64,000 bases of DNA, taken from assembly GCF_016919405.1 (NCBI RefSeq), contig NZ_CP070353.1, positions 1,426,001-1,490,000 of the forward strand. The letters are read 5' to 3'. The notes under the pieces were generated by a model. That model ran no database searches. It was not told where the DNA came from and was given only the letters and a program-made list of their open reading frames with translations. Both the position numbers and the translations under genes were made by a program. Every line of letters begins with the position of its first letter. The stretch's first letter is position 1. Below, piece by piece: positions 19,226-29,300 of the stretch. The DNA is from Ensifer sp. PDNC004 (GTDB lineage Bacteria > Pseudomonadota > Alphaproteobacteria > Rhizobiales > Rhizobiaceae).

Positions 19226-19480
19226 ATGGACATCTCGCGCGCAGAACAGCGCATTCTTCATCATTTGGCCCAGGGCGGCCGCATCGAAATCACCCGCGAC
19301 GACAAGGCGATCACCGAAATCCGGTGCTTCACCCGTGACGGCTGGGTCTATCCCGGCTTCGACCTCGAACTTTTCCGCAAATTGAAGCGGAAGAAGGCGA
19401 TCTCATCGTCCGGCGGAAAACCCTACCGCATCACGGAACGCGGGCTGCAGCTCGTGCGCTCCGAACTTAACAACCGCTAG
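19226..19480 (+). CDS. yjhX: YjhX/UPF0386 family protein (TopAI homologue)
   Basis: An 84-residue protein that aligns along its whole length with E. coli YjhX: both begin with a SRxEQ segment, share a cysteine and aromatic block (IRCFTRDGW here), the LFRKLKRKKAI segment and the end GKPYRIT...LNNR. E. coli YjhX has been described as TopAI, an inhibitor of topoisomerase I neutralised by the GNAT protein YjhQ. No adjacent antitoxin gene is visible here; the nearest GNAT genes are about 1.7 kb to the right and 2.2 kb to the left, in other transcription units. The chosen ATG matches the family start. Whether it inhibits this organism's TopA is untested. Confidence 0.85.
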   Translation: MDISRAEQRILHHLAQGGRIEITRDDKAITEIRCFTRDGWVYPGFDLELFRKLKRKKAISSSGGKPYRITERGLQLVRSELNNR

Positions 19481-19492
19481 CGGCGAATACGA

Positions 19493-19526
19493 ACGATACC
19501 GGGCATGCCAGCATGCCCGGTATCGT
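19493..19526. terminator. Perfect 16-bp inverted repeat between convergent genes
   Basis: The arms 19493-19508 and 19511-19526 are perfectly complementary, with only CA between them. It lies between yjhX and the convergent GGDEF gene. There is no T-run, so it is either a factor-assisted bidirectional terminator or a near-palindromic protein site. Confidence 0.55.
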
Positions 19527-19557
19527 CAGATGCGCACTTTACTTAACGGAAAGCGAC

Positions 19558-21018
19558 TTACTTAGCGTGAGCGCTCGACGGGGCCGCGCATTGCACGCGG
19601 TCGCGGCCCGCAGCCTTCGCCTGGTAGAGCGCGCGGTCGGCCGCAAGCAGCAAGCCGTCGAGGCCAGTGTCGCGGGTCATGACTTCGGCAGCGCCGATGC
19701 TGATGGTGACGGCGATGCTTCCGCCCTGCTCCAGATCGATATGAAGCGCCCGCACGGCCTCAAGCAGCCGCTCGGCAACTTTGAGCGCATCGGTCGGGGA
19801 TTGCCGAACCAGTACAACGGCGAACTCTTCGCCGCCAAGCCGGCCGACGAGATCGTCACCGCGCAGTGCCGCGCGAACGACGCCGGCAACCGAAATCAGC
19901 ACCTGATCGCCGACGGCATGACCATAGGTGTCATTGATCGCCTTGAAGCGGTCGATATCGAGCATCATCACCACCGTTCCGCCTTTTCGGGCGACCGGCG
20001 CTGCGATCAGCGCGGCCGCGCGCGCCATGAAGGTCGCGCGCGCCAGGCACTGGGTCAGAAAATCATAATCGACCGCATGGGACAGGCGCCCAATCAGCGC
20101 CCGTCGTGCGGCATCGACGCTGGCGACCGCCAGCGGGCAGAGCGCAAGCAGGGTCGTTCCCAGCCGGGTCGAGGTGAGCGTTTCCTCGGCAACGCCGCTG
20201 ACGCCGAGGTGCAGCGCGCCGGAGGCAACGGCAATCTGCGTCAACACGCAAACGATCGCCGTCAGGATCGTCACCGGAAACAGACCATAACTGAGCGCGC
20301 ACCATAAGAGCGCCGGCACCGGGAAGGCGAAAGCGCCCGGCCCGCCGACGAAGAGCGCCGCAGCGCAGGACAGAACCAGGGAGACGAACGGCCAGGCAGT
20401 CGCTGAAGCCGGGGCCACCGACGACGCCACTCGCGCGCCACGGGACCGCAAACTGTCTTCCGGAAGCGGTGCAGCCAGGAACACCGGAAGCAGCACGACA
20501 TAATTGACCAGCTCGGTGGTCAGCCAGGCGACGAATGCTTCCGTGGCCGGCGTGCCGAACGACAGCTGAACCGCAACCGCTCCAACGAGCGAGGCGCCCA
20601 TCGCCGCCAGGGAGGATGCCGCGAACATATAAAGCACCGAGCGCGCCCGGCGCAGATGCCGGTGCTCAGGCGAAAAGCGGCGATAGAGCAGGAAACCGAT
20701 GACGACGCCGACCATGTTCGCCGTATTCAGCGCCGCGGCTTCATAGAGATCCGCACCGGTCACCAGGTCCGCAAGTACGTAGGCCAGTGCCGCCGTCAAC
20801 CATCCAGCCGGGCTGGCAAGCGACGGTCTTCTGATCAGCAGGCCGAGCAGGATCGCATTTGCCGGCCAGATCGAGGCCAGCATGCCGACAGGGCGGCTCA
20901 AGATGCCGAGCACGCAGGCGGTGAAGACGATCACGCCTAGGCCGGCAAGCCAAAACGAATGGTGGAAAGGTCTCAGAACCAACGGTCGCGGAACCGTTTT
21001 ATCCAGCATCTGCAACAA
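19558..21018 (-). CDS. Membrane diguanylate cyclase, MASE1-like sensor plus GGDEF
   Basis: 486 residues. The first about 300 residues form roughly eight membrane helices of the MASE1 type (segments such as GMLASIWPANAILLGLL and GWLTAALAYVLADLV). A GGDEF domain follows with an intact active site GGEEF and the inhibitory I-site RGDD exactly five residues before it. It should therefore make cyclic di-GMP with product feedback. The signal sensed is unknown. It stands alone, convergent with yjhX. Confidence 0.9.
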   Translation of the reverse strand: MLQMLDKTVPRPLVLRPFHHSFWLAGLGVIVFTACVLGILSRPVGMLASIWPANAILLGLLIRRPSLASPAGWLTAALAYVLADLVTGADLYEAAALNTANMVGVVIGFLLYRRFSPEHRHLRRARSVLYMFAASSLAAMGASLVGAVAVQLSFGTPATEAFVAWLTTELVNYVVLLPVFLAAPLPEDSLRSRGARVASSVAPASATAWPFVSLVLSCAAALFVGGPGAFAFPVPALLWCALSYGLFPVTILTAIVCVLTQIAVASGALHLGVSGVAEETLTSTRLGTTLLALCPLAVASVDAARRALIGRLSHAVDYDFLTQCLARATFMARAAALIAAPVARKGGTVVMMLDIDRFKAINDTYGHAVGDQVLISVAGVVRAALRGDDLVGRLGGEEFAVVLVRQSPTDALKVAERLLEAVRALHIDLEQGGSIAVTISIGAAEVMTRDTGLDGLLLAADRALYQAKAAGRDRVQCAAPSSAHAK

Positions 21019-21141
21019 GCGTCCCCCTTGCGGTGCCCCACCACCACGTCATGCCCCATAATATTTCATGGGCCTAATGAATGCGGTGTGAATAGGCCAG
21101 CCCGCTTTGCGCGTGGCTGCCATGCATAGGGCGGCGGGGTG

Positions 21142-21633
21142 TCAGGGACCCGGGGTCTGCTCCAGGGATTTGCTCAGGCCGATGAAGGCAACGTCGCTGT
21201 CGAGTTGTGGCGCATAGGCGGTCGACAGCCAGCTCACGCCATAGCCGTGATTGCGGAAGAAGCGCACGGCGCGGTCATTTCGCGCGTGTGTCTTGGTGGT
21301 GACGGCGTCGAATCCATCCGCAGCAATGCGATGTTCGATCTCGCCGAGCAACAGCGCGCCGAAGCCCCTGCCCTGGAGCTGCGGCTCGATCCACAAATCG
21401 GAGATCGCATTGTCGAAGTTCTCTCGCGCGCACCATCCGCCGATGGCGCCTTCGCCTTCGACGAGCAAAACGGAAAGCCAGTGATCGGACAGAAAACGGA
21501 GAAATGCGGCCTCGGCCACGCGCCGCATCTTTTCGCCATCGGCAAGGCCCGCGATTGCCGATTGCCAGGCCCTAAAGCCGATTTCGGCCAGCCTTTCAAC
21601 GTCGCCGGCGCGGGCATGTCGGATGACGGGCAT
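21142..21633 (-). CDS. GNAT family N-acetyltransferase
   Basis: A single-domain GNAT protein of 163 residues from the ATG at 21633, which has a strong AAGGAGA site; the frame is open to 21657. The acetyl-CoA loop is QLQGRGFGALLL and the C-terminal motif RAVRFFRNHGYG. Substrate unknown. It is downstream of gatA but separated from it by a terminator. Confidence 0.8.
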   Translation of the reverse strand: MPVIRHARAGDVERLAEIGFRAWQSAIAGLADGEKMRRVAEAAFLRFLSDHWLSVLLVEGEGAIGGWCARENFDNAISDLWIEPQLQGRGFGALLLGEIEHRIAADGFDAVTTKTHARNDRAVRFFRNHGYGVSWLSTAYAPQLDSDVAFIGLSKSLEQTPGP

Positions 21634-21698
21634 GACGCGGGTCTCCTTCCGCGACAAGAGTGGCGATCAATGCAGCAAAAGTAGGCGGCAGAAGTGGA

Positions 21699-21725
21699 AA
21701 GGGCGGCACCGTGGGTGCCGCCCTT
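21699..21725 (-). terminator. Intrinsic terminator of the gatCA operon
   Basis: A perfect 12-bp stem (21699-21710 with 21714-21725) with a 3-base loop; on the minus strand the stem ends in TTT. It lies 8 bases past the gatA stop. Confidence 0.8.
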
Positions 21726-21732
21726 CAAGAGA

Positions 21733-23214
21733 TTACCACCACTTGGTGGGGGTGAAGCGGCCGGCCGCCTGTTCGATCACATGCGCCGTCTTGAACAGCG
21801 TCTCTTCCTCGAACGGCTTGCCGATCAGCTGCAGGCCAAGCGGCAGGCCCTTGTGGTCGAGGCCACCGGGAACGGCGATGCCCGGGAGGCCGGCCATGTT
21901 GACCGTCACCGTGAAGATGTCGTTGAGGTACATCTTCACCGGATCGGATGCGAGATCCTCGTCGGCAATACCGAAGGCGGACGACGGCGTTGCCGGCGTC
22001 AGAATAGCGTCGACGCCGGCGTGGAACGCCAGTTCGAAGTCGCGCTTGATCAGCGTGCGCACCTTCTGCGCCTGCAGATAGTAGGCGTCGTAGTAGCCGG
22101 CCGAAAGCACGTAGGTGCCGATCATGATACGGCGCTTGACTTCGTGGCCGAAGCCGGCGGCGCGCGTCTTTTCGTACATGTCGACGATGTCCTTGCCGTC
22201 GACGCGCAGGCCGTAGCGAACGCCGTCATAGCGGGCAAGGTTCGAGGAGGCCTCGGCCGGAGCGACGATGTAGTAGGCCGGCAGCGCGTATCTCGTGTGC
22301 GGCAGGGTGATGTCGACGATCTCGGCACCGGCTTCCTTCAGCCAGGCAATGCCCTGCTGCCAGAGCGCTTCGATCTCTTCCGGCATGCCATCGACGCGGT
22401 ACTCGCGCGGAATGCCGATCTTCATGCCCTTGATCGACTTGCCGATCGCGGCTTCGTAATCCGGCACCGGCAGATCGACCGAGGTCGTGTCCTTGGCGTC
22501 GACGCTTGCCATCGACTTCAGGAGGATTGCGGCATCGCGCACGTCACGGGCGATCGGGCCTGCCTGGTCGAGCGACGAGGCGAAGGCGACGGTGCCCCAG
22601 CGCGAGCAGCGGCCATAGGTCGGCTTGATGCCGACGGTGCCGGTGAAGGCGGCAGGCTGGCGGATCGAGCCGCCCGTATCGGTAGCGGTCGCACCAGCGC
22701 AGAGATGCGCGGCGACGGCCGCTGCAGAGCCGCCCGAGGAGCCGCCCGGTACGAGATCGAGGTTCGAGCCCTTGGCGCGCCACGGGTTCTTGACCGCGCC
22801 GTAGTAGGAGGTCTCGTTCGACGAGCCCATGGCGAACTCGTCCATGTTCAGCTTGCCGAGCATGACGGCGCCGTCGTTCCACAGGTTCTGGGTCACGGTC
22901 GATTCGTAGCGCGGCGCAAATCCGTCGAGGATGTGGCTGCATGCCTGGGTGTGCACGCCTTCGGTGGCGAAGAGGTCCTTGATGCCGAGCGGGATGCCTT
23001 CAAGCGCACCGGCCTTGCCGGCGGCGATACGCGCATCCGAGGCCTTGGCCATCTCGCGCGCCTTTTCGGGCGTGACGGCGATGTAGGCGTTGATCGCCTC
23101 ATTGGCGGCATCGATCGCGCCGAGATAGGCGTCGGTCAGTTCGACGGCGGTGATGTCCTTGGCGGCGAGCTTGGCGCGGGCTTCGGCAATCGTCAGGCTG
23201 GTAAGGTCGGTCAT
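21733..23214 (-). CDS. gatA: Aspartyl/glutamyl-tRNA amidotransferase subunit A
   Basis: The amidase subunit of GatCAB, which frees ammonia from glutamine or asparagine and channels it to GatB. It is 493 residues from the ATG at 23214 (a TTG at 23235 is also in frame). It belongs to the amidase-signature family: the catalytic lysine is in GIKDLF, and the Gly/Ser-rich core [15 protein letters not shown] supplies the cis-serine and the Ser nucleophile. It follows gatC by 50 bases. Confidence 0.96.
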   Translation of the reverse strand: MTDLTSLTIAEARAKLAAKDITAVELTDAYLGAIDAANEAINAYIAVTPEKAREMAKASDARIAAGKAGALEGIPLGIKDLFATEGVHTQACSHILDGFAPRYESTVTQNLWNDGAVMLGKLNMDEFAMGSSNETSYYGAVKNPWRAKGSNLDLVPGGSSGGSAAAVAAHLCAGATATDTGGSIRQPAAFTGTVGIKPTYGRCSRWGTVAFASSLDQAGPIARDVRDAAILLKSMASVDAKDTTSVDLPVPDYEAAIGKSIKGMKIGIPREYRVDGMPEEIEALWQQGIAWLKEAGAEIVDITLPHTRYALPAYYIVAPAEASSNLARYDGVRYGLRVDGKDIVDMYEKTRAAGFGHEVKRRIMIGTYVLSAGYYDAYYLQAQKVRTLIKRDFELAFHAGVDAILTPATPSSAFGIADEDLASDPVKMYLNDIFTVTVNMAGLPGIAVPGGLDHKGLPLGLQLIGKPFEEETLFKTAHVIEQAAGRFTPTKWW

Positions 23215-23264
23215 GGTAAAATCTGGCTTTCGCAATCAGAAACGTCGGGGCGGCTGGCGGGAGA

Positions 23265-23552
23265 TTACTCGACCACCTTCGGAACGAGGAAGAAATTGCG
23301 ATCGGAATTCGGCGCATTGGCAACGATGTCGTCGGCCTTGTTGCCGTCCGTCACGGTGTCCGTCCGCTTCTTCATATCCATCGGCGTGACCGAGGTCATC
23401 GGCTCGACGCCTTCGACATTCACTTCGGAGAGCTGCTCGACGAAACCGAGGATGCCATTGAGCTCGCCCATCATCCGTTCGGCTTCTTCTTCGCTGACGG
23501 CGATACGGGCAAGGCGCGCGACGCGCTTCACGGTGGCAAGGTCTACGGACAT
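23265..23552 (-). CDS. gatC: Aspartyl/glutamyl-tRNA amidotransferase subunit C
   Basis: A 95-residue helical subunit that wraps around GatA and helps the complex assemble. The family pattern is clear: [16 protein letters not shown] at the start, a central [15 protein letters not shown] helix, and the C-terminal [10 protein letters not shown]. First gene of the gatCA operon, behind a recognisable sigma-70 promoter. Confidence 0.95.
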   Translation of the reverse strand: MSVDLATVKRVARLARIAVSEEEAERMMGELNGILGFVEQLSEVNVEGVEPMTSVTPMDMKKRTDTVTDGNKADDIVANAPNSDRNFFLVPKVVE

Positions 23553-23581
23553 GATCGTCTCCGGTAACTGGAACTTCCCCC

Positions 23582-23610
23582 GCTATAATGGCGCAGGGCG
23601 AGCCACGCAA
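23582..23610 (-). promoter_or_regulatory. Candidate promoter of gatCA
   Basis: On the minus strand: TTGCGT (23610-23605), a 17-base spacer, TATAGC (23587-23582). This gives a leader of about 23 bases before the gatC ATG at 23552. Confidence 0.55.
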
Positions 23611-23629
23611 CGGGGGAATTGCCGGAGGA

Positions 23630-23654
23630 CCGGGCCTCTCGTCAAAAGGCCCGG
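23630..23654 (-). terminator. Hairpin downstream of the UPF0173 gene
   Basis: An 8-bp GC-rich stem (23630-23637 with 23647-23654) and a 9-base loop, just past the stop of the UPF0173 gene and before the gatC promoter. The T-run is poor, so it is only a probable terminator. Confidence 0.5.
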
Positions 23655-23661
23655 CGCAACA

Positions 23662-24366
23662 TCACACGGCGACGACGCCGCCGACCTGTGGCGTCGCCAC
23701 CTTCGTTGATGCACTTTCCATGCCGGCAACGAAGGTTTCCGGCGTCTGGTCGATGATCGGGAACGAGCCGTAATGGCAGGGGATCGCCGTCGAGAACGAG
23801 AAGAAGCGCTGGCAGGCGAGTGCCGCAACCGCCCCGCCCATGGTGAAACGATCACCGATCGGCACGATGCCGATCTCCGGCTGATGCAGCTCGTTGATCA
23901 GCGCCATGTCGGAAAAGATGTCCGTGTCGCCCATGTGATAGAGCGTCGGCTCGTCCTCGAAATGCAGCACCAGGCCGTTGGCATTGCCGAGCGAGTGCGA
24001 GACGCCGTCCTCGGTCAGCTGCGCCGACGAATGCAGCGCGTTGACAAAAGTCGTCGAGAAACTGCCGAGTTGGATCGTGCCGCCGGTGTTGCCCATTTCC
24101 AGCGCCTTGACGCCATGCCGGCCGAGCCAGGCGGCCAGGTCGGCATTGGCAACAACCGTTGCGCCCGTCTCCTTGGCGATCGCAATGGTGTCGCCGACAT
24201 GGTCGCCGTGACCATGGGTCAGGAGAATGTGGGTGAGCCCGGCGGTCGCGTCCCGGCGCTCCTCATCGCGGAAGGCAGGATTGCCGGTAAAGAAGGGGTC
24301 GATCAGGATTTTGGACTTTGCCGTTTCGATGTGAAAGGCGGCATGGCCGAGCCATTTGATCTTCAT
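23662..24366 (-). CDS. UPF0173 metal-dependent hydrolase (metallo-beta-lactamase fold)
   Basis: A 234-residue cytosolic protein of the UPF0173/YtkL type. The metal site motif THGHGDH is at about residues 49-55, with a second ligand region in [11 protein letters not shown] and a C-terminal histidine in IPCHYGSFP. The natural substrate of this family is not established. A GGGAGA site supports the ATG at 24366. It is divergent from ruvX with an 81-base gap. Confidence 0.88.
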   Translation of the reverse strand: MKIKWLGHAAFHIETAKSKILIDPFFTGNPAFRDEERRDATAGLTHILLTHGHGDHVGDTIAIAKETGATVVANADLAAWLGRHGVKALEMGNTGGTIQLGSFSTTFVNALHSSAQLTEDGVSHSLGNANGLVLHFEDEPTLYHMGDTDIFSDMALINELHQPEIGIVPIGDRFTMGGAVAALACQRFFSFSTAIPCHYGSFPIIDQTPETFVAGMESASTKVATPQVGGVVAV

Positions 24367-24447
24367 GACGATCTCCCTGATGATTTGTCTGTCGCAACAG
24401 CATATGGATCAGACAACTCTCCGCGCAAAGATCGAATCGACAATCCC

Positions 24448-24933
24448 ATGGCAATTCTCACCATCGAAGAACTCGCAGCCCAGCTACAGCCGAACCAGGC
24501 GATCGCGGGTCTCGACCTCGGCACGAAAACGATCGGCCTCTCGGTCTCCGATCTGGGCCGTCGCTTTGCGACCCCGCGCGAGGTGATCCGCCGGGTCAAG
24601 TTCGGCGTGGACGCGGAGGCGCTGCTCTCGGCAGGGAACAAAGAAAAGATCGCGGCCTTCGTCATCGGCCTGCCGGTCAACATGGACGGCACCGAAGGAC
24701 CGCGCTGTCAGGCGACCCGCGCCTTCGTGCGCAACATGGAACAGAAGACGCCCCTGCCCTTCATCTTCTGGGATGAAAGGCTGTCGACGGTCGCGGCCGA
24801 GCGGGTGCTGATCGAGATGGATGTGTCGCGACGCAAGCGGGCCGAACGCATCGATTCGGCCGCAGCATCCTTCATTCTTCAGGGTGCGCTCGACAGGCTG
24901 GCGTCGCTGGCAAGAGACGGCCTCTCGGACTGA
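24448..24933 (+). CDS. ruvX: RuvX/YqgF family Holliday junction resolvase or nuclease
   Basis: An RNase H-fold nuclease, proposed as an alternative Holliday-junction resolvase and also linked to 16S rRNA 5' maturation. The 161-residue product shows the family motifs: [15 protein letters not shown] with the first acidic residue (Asp23), [24 protein letters not shown] and [10 protein letters not shown]. The reading frame extends far upstream but the ATG at 24448 is the family start. Its last 55 bases overlap the DUF6105 gene on the other strand. Confidence 0.92.
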   Translation: MAILTIEELAAQLQPNQAIAGLDLGTKTIGLSVSDLGRRFATPREVIRRVKFGVDAEALLSAGNKEKIAAFVIGLPVNMDGTEGPRCQATRAFVRNMEQKTPLPFIFWDERLSTVAAERVLIEMDVSRRKRAERIDSAAASFILQGALDRLASLARDGLSD

Positions 24934-25220
24934 GGGGCCGTGGCGCCGAAGCGGCGGCGATACCAGGCCGCGATCTGGCGGCGCTTGCGAAAGCCGATGA
25001 TGGCAAAAACGATGAGGCTGTCGACGACGATCGCGCGCGCGACGAGCGGCGGGATCGATTCCGGTGGAATGCCGAGGACGTTGCCGTAGATCTGGAACAC
25101 CAGATCATGGGTTTGGCGCGTCAGCATGAAAAAGCCGAAGCTCATGTCGTAGTACGAGAGACTGTACCAGCCCGTCAGCAGAAGGATCGGTCCGCCCCAA
25201 AGGATCAGAAACCACTTCAT
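24879..25220 (-). CDS. DUF6105 family small membrane protein
   Basis: A 113-residue protein with two predicted membrane helices ([19 protein letters not shown] and a second near residues 58-75) and a basic Arg-rich cytosolic tail. It fits the rhizobial family DUF6105 of unknown function. The ATG at 25220 has a strong GGAAAGGGGAG site. The start overlaps the stop of an upstream 46-codon gene by ATGA, so the two should be translated together. The 3' end overlaps ruvX antisense by 55 bases. Confidence 0.75.
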   Translation of the reverse strand: MKWFLILWGGPILLLTGWYSLSYYDMSFGFFMLTRQTHDLVFQIYGNVLGIPPESIPPLVARAIVVDSLIVFAIIGFRKRRQIAAWYRRRFGATAPQSERPSLASDASLSSAP

Positions 25221-25357
25221 GCGGCTCCCCTTTCCGAGATCTGCCGAAAGACGACGGGATAAATTGCGCGGTCTGCCAGGACGACGGCCACGAGAACCAT
25301 CGCGGGAACTGCGATATCTAGCGCCAGTCCGGCAAAAAACATCATCATGATGATCAT
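25217..25357 (-). CDS. Small membrane protein, 46 residues, coupled to DUF6105
   Basis: A short frame from the ATG at 25357 to the TGA at 25219-25217. The protein starts MIIMMMFFAGLALDIAV, has a long hydrophobic stretch to about residue 27 (AMVLVAVVLA), then an amphipathic basic end [18 protein letters not shown]. The TGA overlaps the ATG of the DUF6105 gene in the pattern ATGA, typical of translational coupling. That coupling and the coherent membrane-protein composition are the grounds for calling it a gene. The ribosome binding site (GAGAAC) is weak, and function is unknown. Confidence 0.6.
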   Translation of the reverse strand: MIIMMMFFAGLALDIAVPAMVLVAVVLADRAIYPVVFRQISERGAA

Positions 25358-25588
25358 AAGACCAGTTCTCACCGAACCGCTCCATTCCGGAATCCATTAA
25401 AATGCCGGATCAATCTCCGCCCTTACGGGGGCCTGCGCAACGTAAACCATTTGTTAAGGTTAATTTTCACAGGGACGCGCCCGCAATCGGGCCTGGATAA
25501 GCCCTTCCCCGCATTTCCCGTGCGGCAAGACATTCCGGTTTGCGGAAATTTGCGGTAGCGATAGGGCTCTCGCACGCAGGCCCTCCCC

Positions 25589-26524
25589 ATGACTATCGTC
25601 TTCGAAAGCATCCTCCCCGTCTTCCTGCTGGTTCTGCTCGGCGCCTGGCTCAAGCGCTCGACGCTTGTCGACCAGAACCTTTGGCTGGGGCTGGAACAGT
25701 TCGGCTACTTCATCCTGTTCCCTGCCCTCCTGTTCTCGACCCTGGCTGAGGCCAATTTCACCGGATTGCAGGCGGACGCAACGGCCATCGCCACGATCGG
25801 CAGCGTCAGCCTGATGTCGCTTTTCGTGCTACTGCTTTGGCCTATGCTTAGAAACCGCAAGGTTTCCGCGGCGTCCTTCACCTCGACGTTCCAGACGGCG
25901 ACACGGTGGAACGGCTTCATGGCGCTTGCGATCGCCCACAAACTCTACGGGCAACTCGGCCTGACACTGACCGCGCTCTTGATGACGCTCCTGATCATCC
26001 CGACCAATCTCTACAATATTGCCGTGCTCGTGTGGTTCACGGGCGGCAGACGTGACTTTCGCCGCTTCTTCATGCGAATCGCCACCAATCCGATCATCGT
26101 GTCTTCGGTGCTCGGAATTTTCGTCAACCTGATCGGACTGAAGATCTACAGCCCGCTGATGGCCACCATCGAGATGCTGGCGAGCGCGTCGCTCAGTCTC
26201 GGGCTGGTGATGGTCGGCGCCGGGTTACGGGCATCGGACGCGCTCAAACCAAGCGCCGTCGCGCTGCTTGCCGTCTTCCTCAAGCTGATCGTCATGCCGG
26301 TCTTCATGGTGAGCGCCAGCTACCTACTCGGCATTCGTGGCGACGCGCTTCTCGTTGTTGCCCTTGGCGCGGCGGTACCGACGGCGATGAACGGCTATTT
26401 GCTCGCCAAACAGATGGGTGGCGACGCCGAGCTCTATGCGGCCGTTGCCACCGTTCAGACCGTGGTTTCGTTCTTCACGATCCCGCTCGTCCTTCTTCTC
26501 ACCGCCTACGTCGCGAGCAACTGA
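25589..26524 (+). CDS. AEC family (auxin efflux carrier-like) transporter
   Basis: An inner-membrane carrier of 311 residues with about ten membrane helices arranged as two five-helix halves, as in the AEC family. Motifs include FILFPALLFSTLAE in the first half and LGLVMVGAGLRASD and VALGAAVPTAMNGYLLAKQ in the second. Members export auxin in plants and in bacteria move malonate, malate or unknown anions, so the substrate here is open. It is a single-gene unit convergent with the acyl-CoA dehydrogenase gene. Confidence 0.88.
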   Translation: MTIVFESILPVFLLVLLGAWLKRSTLVDQNLWLGLEQFGYFILFPALLFSTLAEANFTGLQADATAIATIGSVSLMSLFVLLLWPMLRNRKVSAASFTSTFQTATRWNGFMALAIAHKLYGQLGLTLTALLMTLLIIPTNLYNIAVLVWFTGGRRDFRRFFMRIATNPIIVSSVLGIFVNLIGLKIYSPLMATIEMLASASLSLGLVMVGAGLRASDALKPSAVALLAVFLKLIVMPVFMVSASYLLGIRGDALLVVALGAAVPTAMNGYLLAKQMGGDAELYAAVATVQTVVSFFTIPLVLLLTAYVASN

Positions 26525-26548
26525 CGACGTCACGGGGGGGCTGAAGGC

Positions 26549-28201
26549 TTACGCCGCAGGGGGATAGAGAAGGTCGAGGATGTAGGCGGAATCGAAGCGC
26601 GAATCGAGCATGCCGTAGGTCGAGCGCCAGCCAGCGGCCAGGCGTGATTCCAGGAACGCATCGGCAATGCGACCGGCACCGAGACGGTAGAGCTCGGCGG
26701 CAGCGGCAGCGAGCGCCAGCTGTTCGACCAGCATGCGGGCGGCACCTTCATCGCGTTCGCACAGCAACATGGCCGCGCGCAGCACGTCGATGGTCTTGCG
26801 GCCGGACGGGCCGAGATCGCGCGCCAGCACGACGAAGAGCTGCTCGAACAGGTCCTTGCCCTTGGCGAGAACCCGCAGCACATCCAGCGCCATGACGTTG
26901 CCGGAGCCTTCCCAGATGGCGTTCACTGGCGCTTCGCGGTAGTGGCGCGCCAGTGCACGCTCTTCCACATAGCCGTTGCCGCCCAGGCACTCCATCGCCT
27001 CATAGATCAGTGCCGGCGCGATCTTGCAGGCCCAGTATTTCGCAACCGGCGTCATGATCCGCGCATAGGCCGCGTCTTCCGCGCTGCTGCGGGCCCTGTC
27101 GAAGGCTTCGGCCAGGCGGAACGAAAGCGCGCTCGCCGCGGCGACGTCGAGCGCCATGTCGGCAAGCACGCGCGTCATCATCGGCTGGCTGACGAGCGGC
27201 TTGCCGAAAACCTTGCGGCCGCGCGTATGATGCACGGCTTCGGCAAGCGAAGCGCGCATCATGCCGGCGGAGGCGAGCGCACAGTCGAGCCGCGTCAGCG
27301 TTACCATGTCGAGGATCGTGCGAAGGCCGGCATCCGGCGCGCCGAGGATGAAGCCGAACGTGTCGGAGAACTCGACCTCGGAAGATGCATTGGAGCGGTT
27401 GCCGAGCTTGTCCTTCAGCCGCTGGAACCGCAGGCCGTTGGCGCTGCCGTCCTCAAGCAGACGCGGCACCAGGAAGCAGGCAAGGCCTTCGCGGGTCTGC
27501 GCCAGCATGACGAAAGCGTCGCTCATCGGCGCCGACATGAACCACTTGTGGCCATTCAGCCGATAGATCCCCTCGCCCACCCGTTCGGCGGTCGAGGTGT
27601 TGGCGCGCACGTCGGTGCCGCCCTGCTTCTCGGTCATGCCCATGCCGACGGTGACGGCAGACTTCTGCATCCACGGACGGTTGGTGGAATCGTATTTGCG
27701 CGACAGGATCTTCGGCGCCCACTCCTTCTGCACCGCCGGCGAGGCGGTGATCGCGGCCAGCGACGCGCTGGTCATCGTCAGCGGGCAAAGATGGCCGCAT
27801 TCGAGCTGCGCCGTCAGATAGAAGCGGATCGCACGGACTTTATGCGACTGGTTGCGCTCGTCCGGCAGATTTTCCCAGGCGGACGCGTGCAGGCCCGAGG
27901 ACATCGAGCGGCGCATCAGCGCATGCCAGGCCGGGTGGAACTCGACGACATCGAGACGCTCGCCGCGCGGCCCGTGGGTCTTCAGCTTCGGCGGACCTTC
28001 GTTCGCCATGCGCGCCAGTTCCTGCGCCTCCGGCGAGGTGACGTAGCGGCCGAGCACATCGAACTCGTCGCGCAACGTCTTGCTCATGCCCGAGGTGATG
28101 TCGACCACGAGCGGATCGGAACGATAGGCGTTGACGCCGGACCAGGGCTTGGGCTGGTTCAGCTCGGCGAGTTTCTGTTCAGTCCGGTTCATCTGATTCA
28201 T
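26549..28201 (-). CDS. aidB: AidB-like acyl-CoA dehydrogenase
   Basis: A 550-residue FAD-binding protein of the acyl-CoA dehydrogenase superfamily, AidB branch. Marks of that branch are the length, the segment VTVGMGMTEKQGGTDVRANT in the middle domain, and APVNAIWEGSGNVMALDVLR near residue 435. E. coli AidB is part of the adaptive response to alkylating agents and binds DNA through a C-terminal domain; that role is known for E. coli and inferred here. No Ada-type operator is apparent upstream. It is divergent from pyrB. Confidence 0.85.
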   Translation of the reverse strand: MNQMNRTEQKLAELNQPKPWSGVNAYRSDPLVVDITSGMSKTLRDEFDVLGRYVTSPEAQELARMANEGPPKLKTHGPRGERLDVVEFHPAWHALMRRSMSSGLHASAWENLPDERNQSHKVRAIRFYLTAQLECGHLCPLTMTSASLAAITASPAVQKEWAPKILSRKYDSTNRPWMQKSAVTVGMGMTEKQGGTDVRANTSTAERVGEGIYRLNGHKWFMSAPMSDAFVMLAQTREGLACFLVPRLLEDGSANGLRFQRLKDKLGNRSNASSEVEFSDTFGFILGAPDAGLRTILDMVTLTRLDCALASAGMMRASLAEAVHHTRGRKVFGKPLVSQPMMTRVLADMALDVAAASALSFRLAEAFDRARSSAEDAAYARIMTPVAKYWACKIAPALIYEAMECLGGNGYVEERALARHYREAPVNAIWEGSGNVMALDVLRVLAKGKDLFEQLFVVLARDLGPSGRKTIDVLRAAMLLCERDEGAARMLVEQLALAAAAAELYRLGAGRIADAFLESRLAAGWRSTYGMLDSRFDSAYILDLLYPPAA

Positions 28202-28297
28202 GGGCCGGTTCTAGCGCAAGTTTCTCGACCACGGAACGGGGCGCAGAAAAGATAGGATCGCCGTTGCAAGTTTTCTGCGGACGGGCACGCCCAAGCC

Positions 28298-28326
28298 TTG
28301 CCGTGCCGGGGACCAGGTCTTATAGA
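28298..28326 (+). promoter_or_regulatory. Candidate promoter of pyrB
   Basis: TTGCCG (28298-28303), a 17-base spacer, TATAGA (28321-28326). Transcription would start near 28333, about 26 bases before the pyrB ATG. No attenuator hairpin fits in so short a leader. Confidence 0.6.
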
Positions 28327-28358
28327 GCGACCACATTTCCAGAGCGCAAGGGCGGCCC

Positions 28359-29296
<938 letters not shown>

Positions 29297-29300
<4 letters not shown>

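Noticed and set aside
17077..23552. Reading gatB and gatCA as one split operon
   Set aside because: Between them lie genes on both strands and terminators at 19493-19526 and 21699-21725, so they are separate units.
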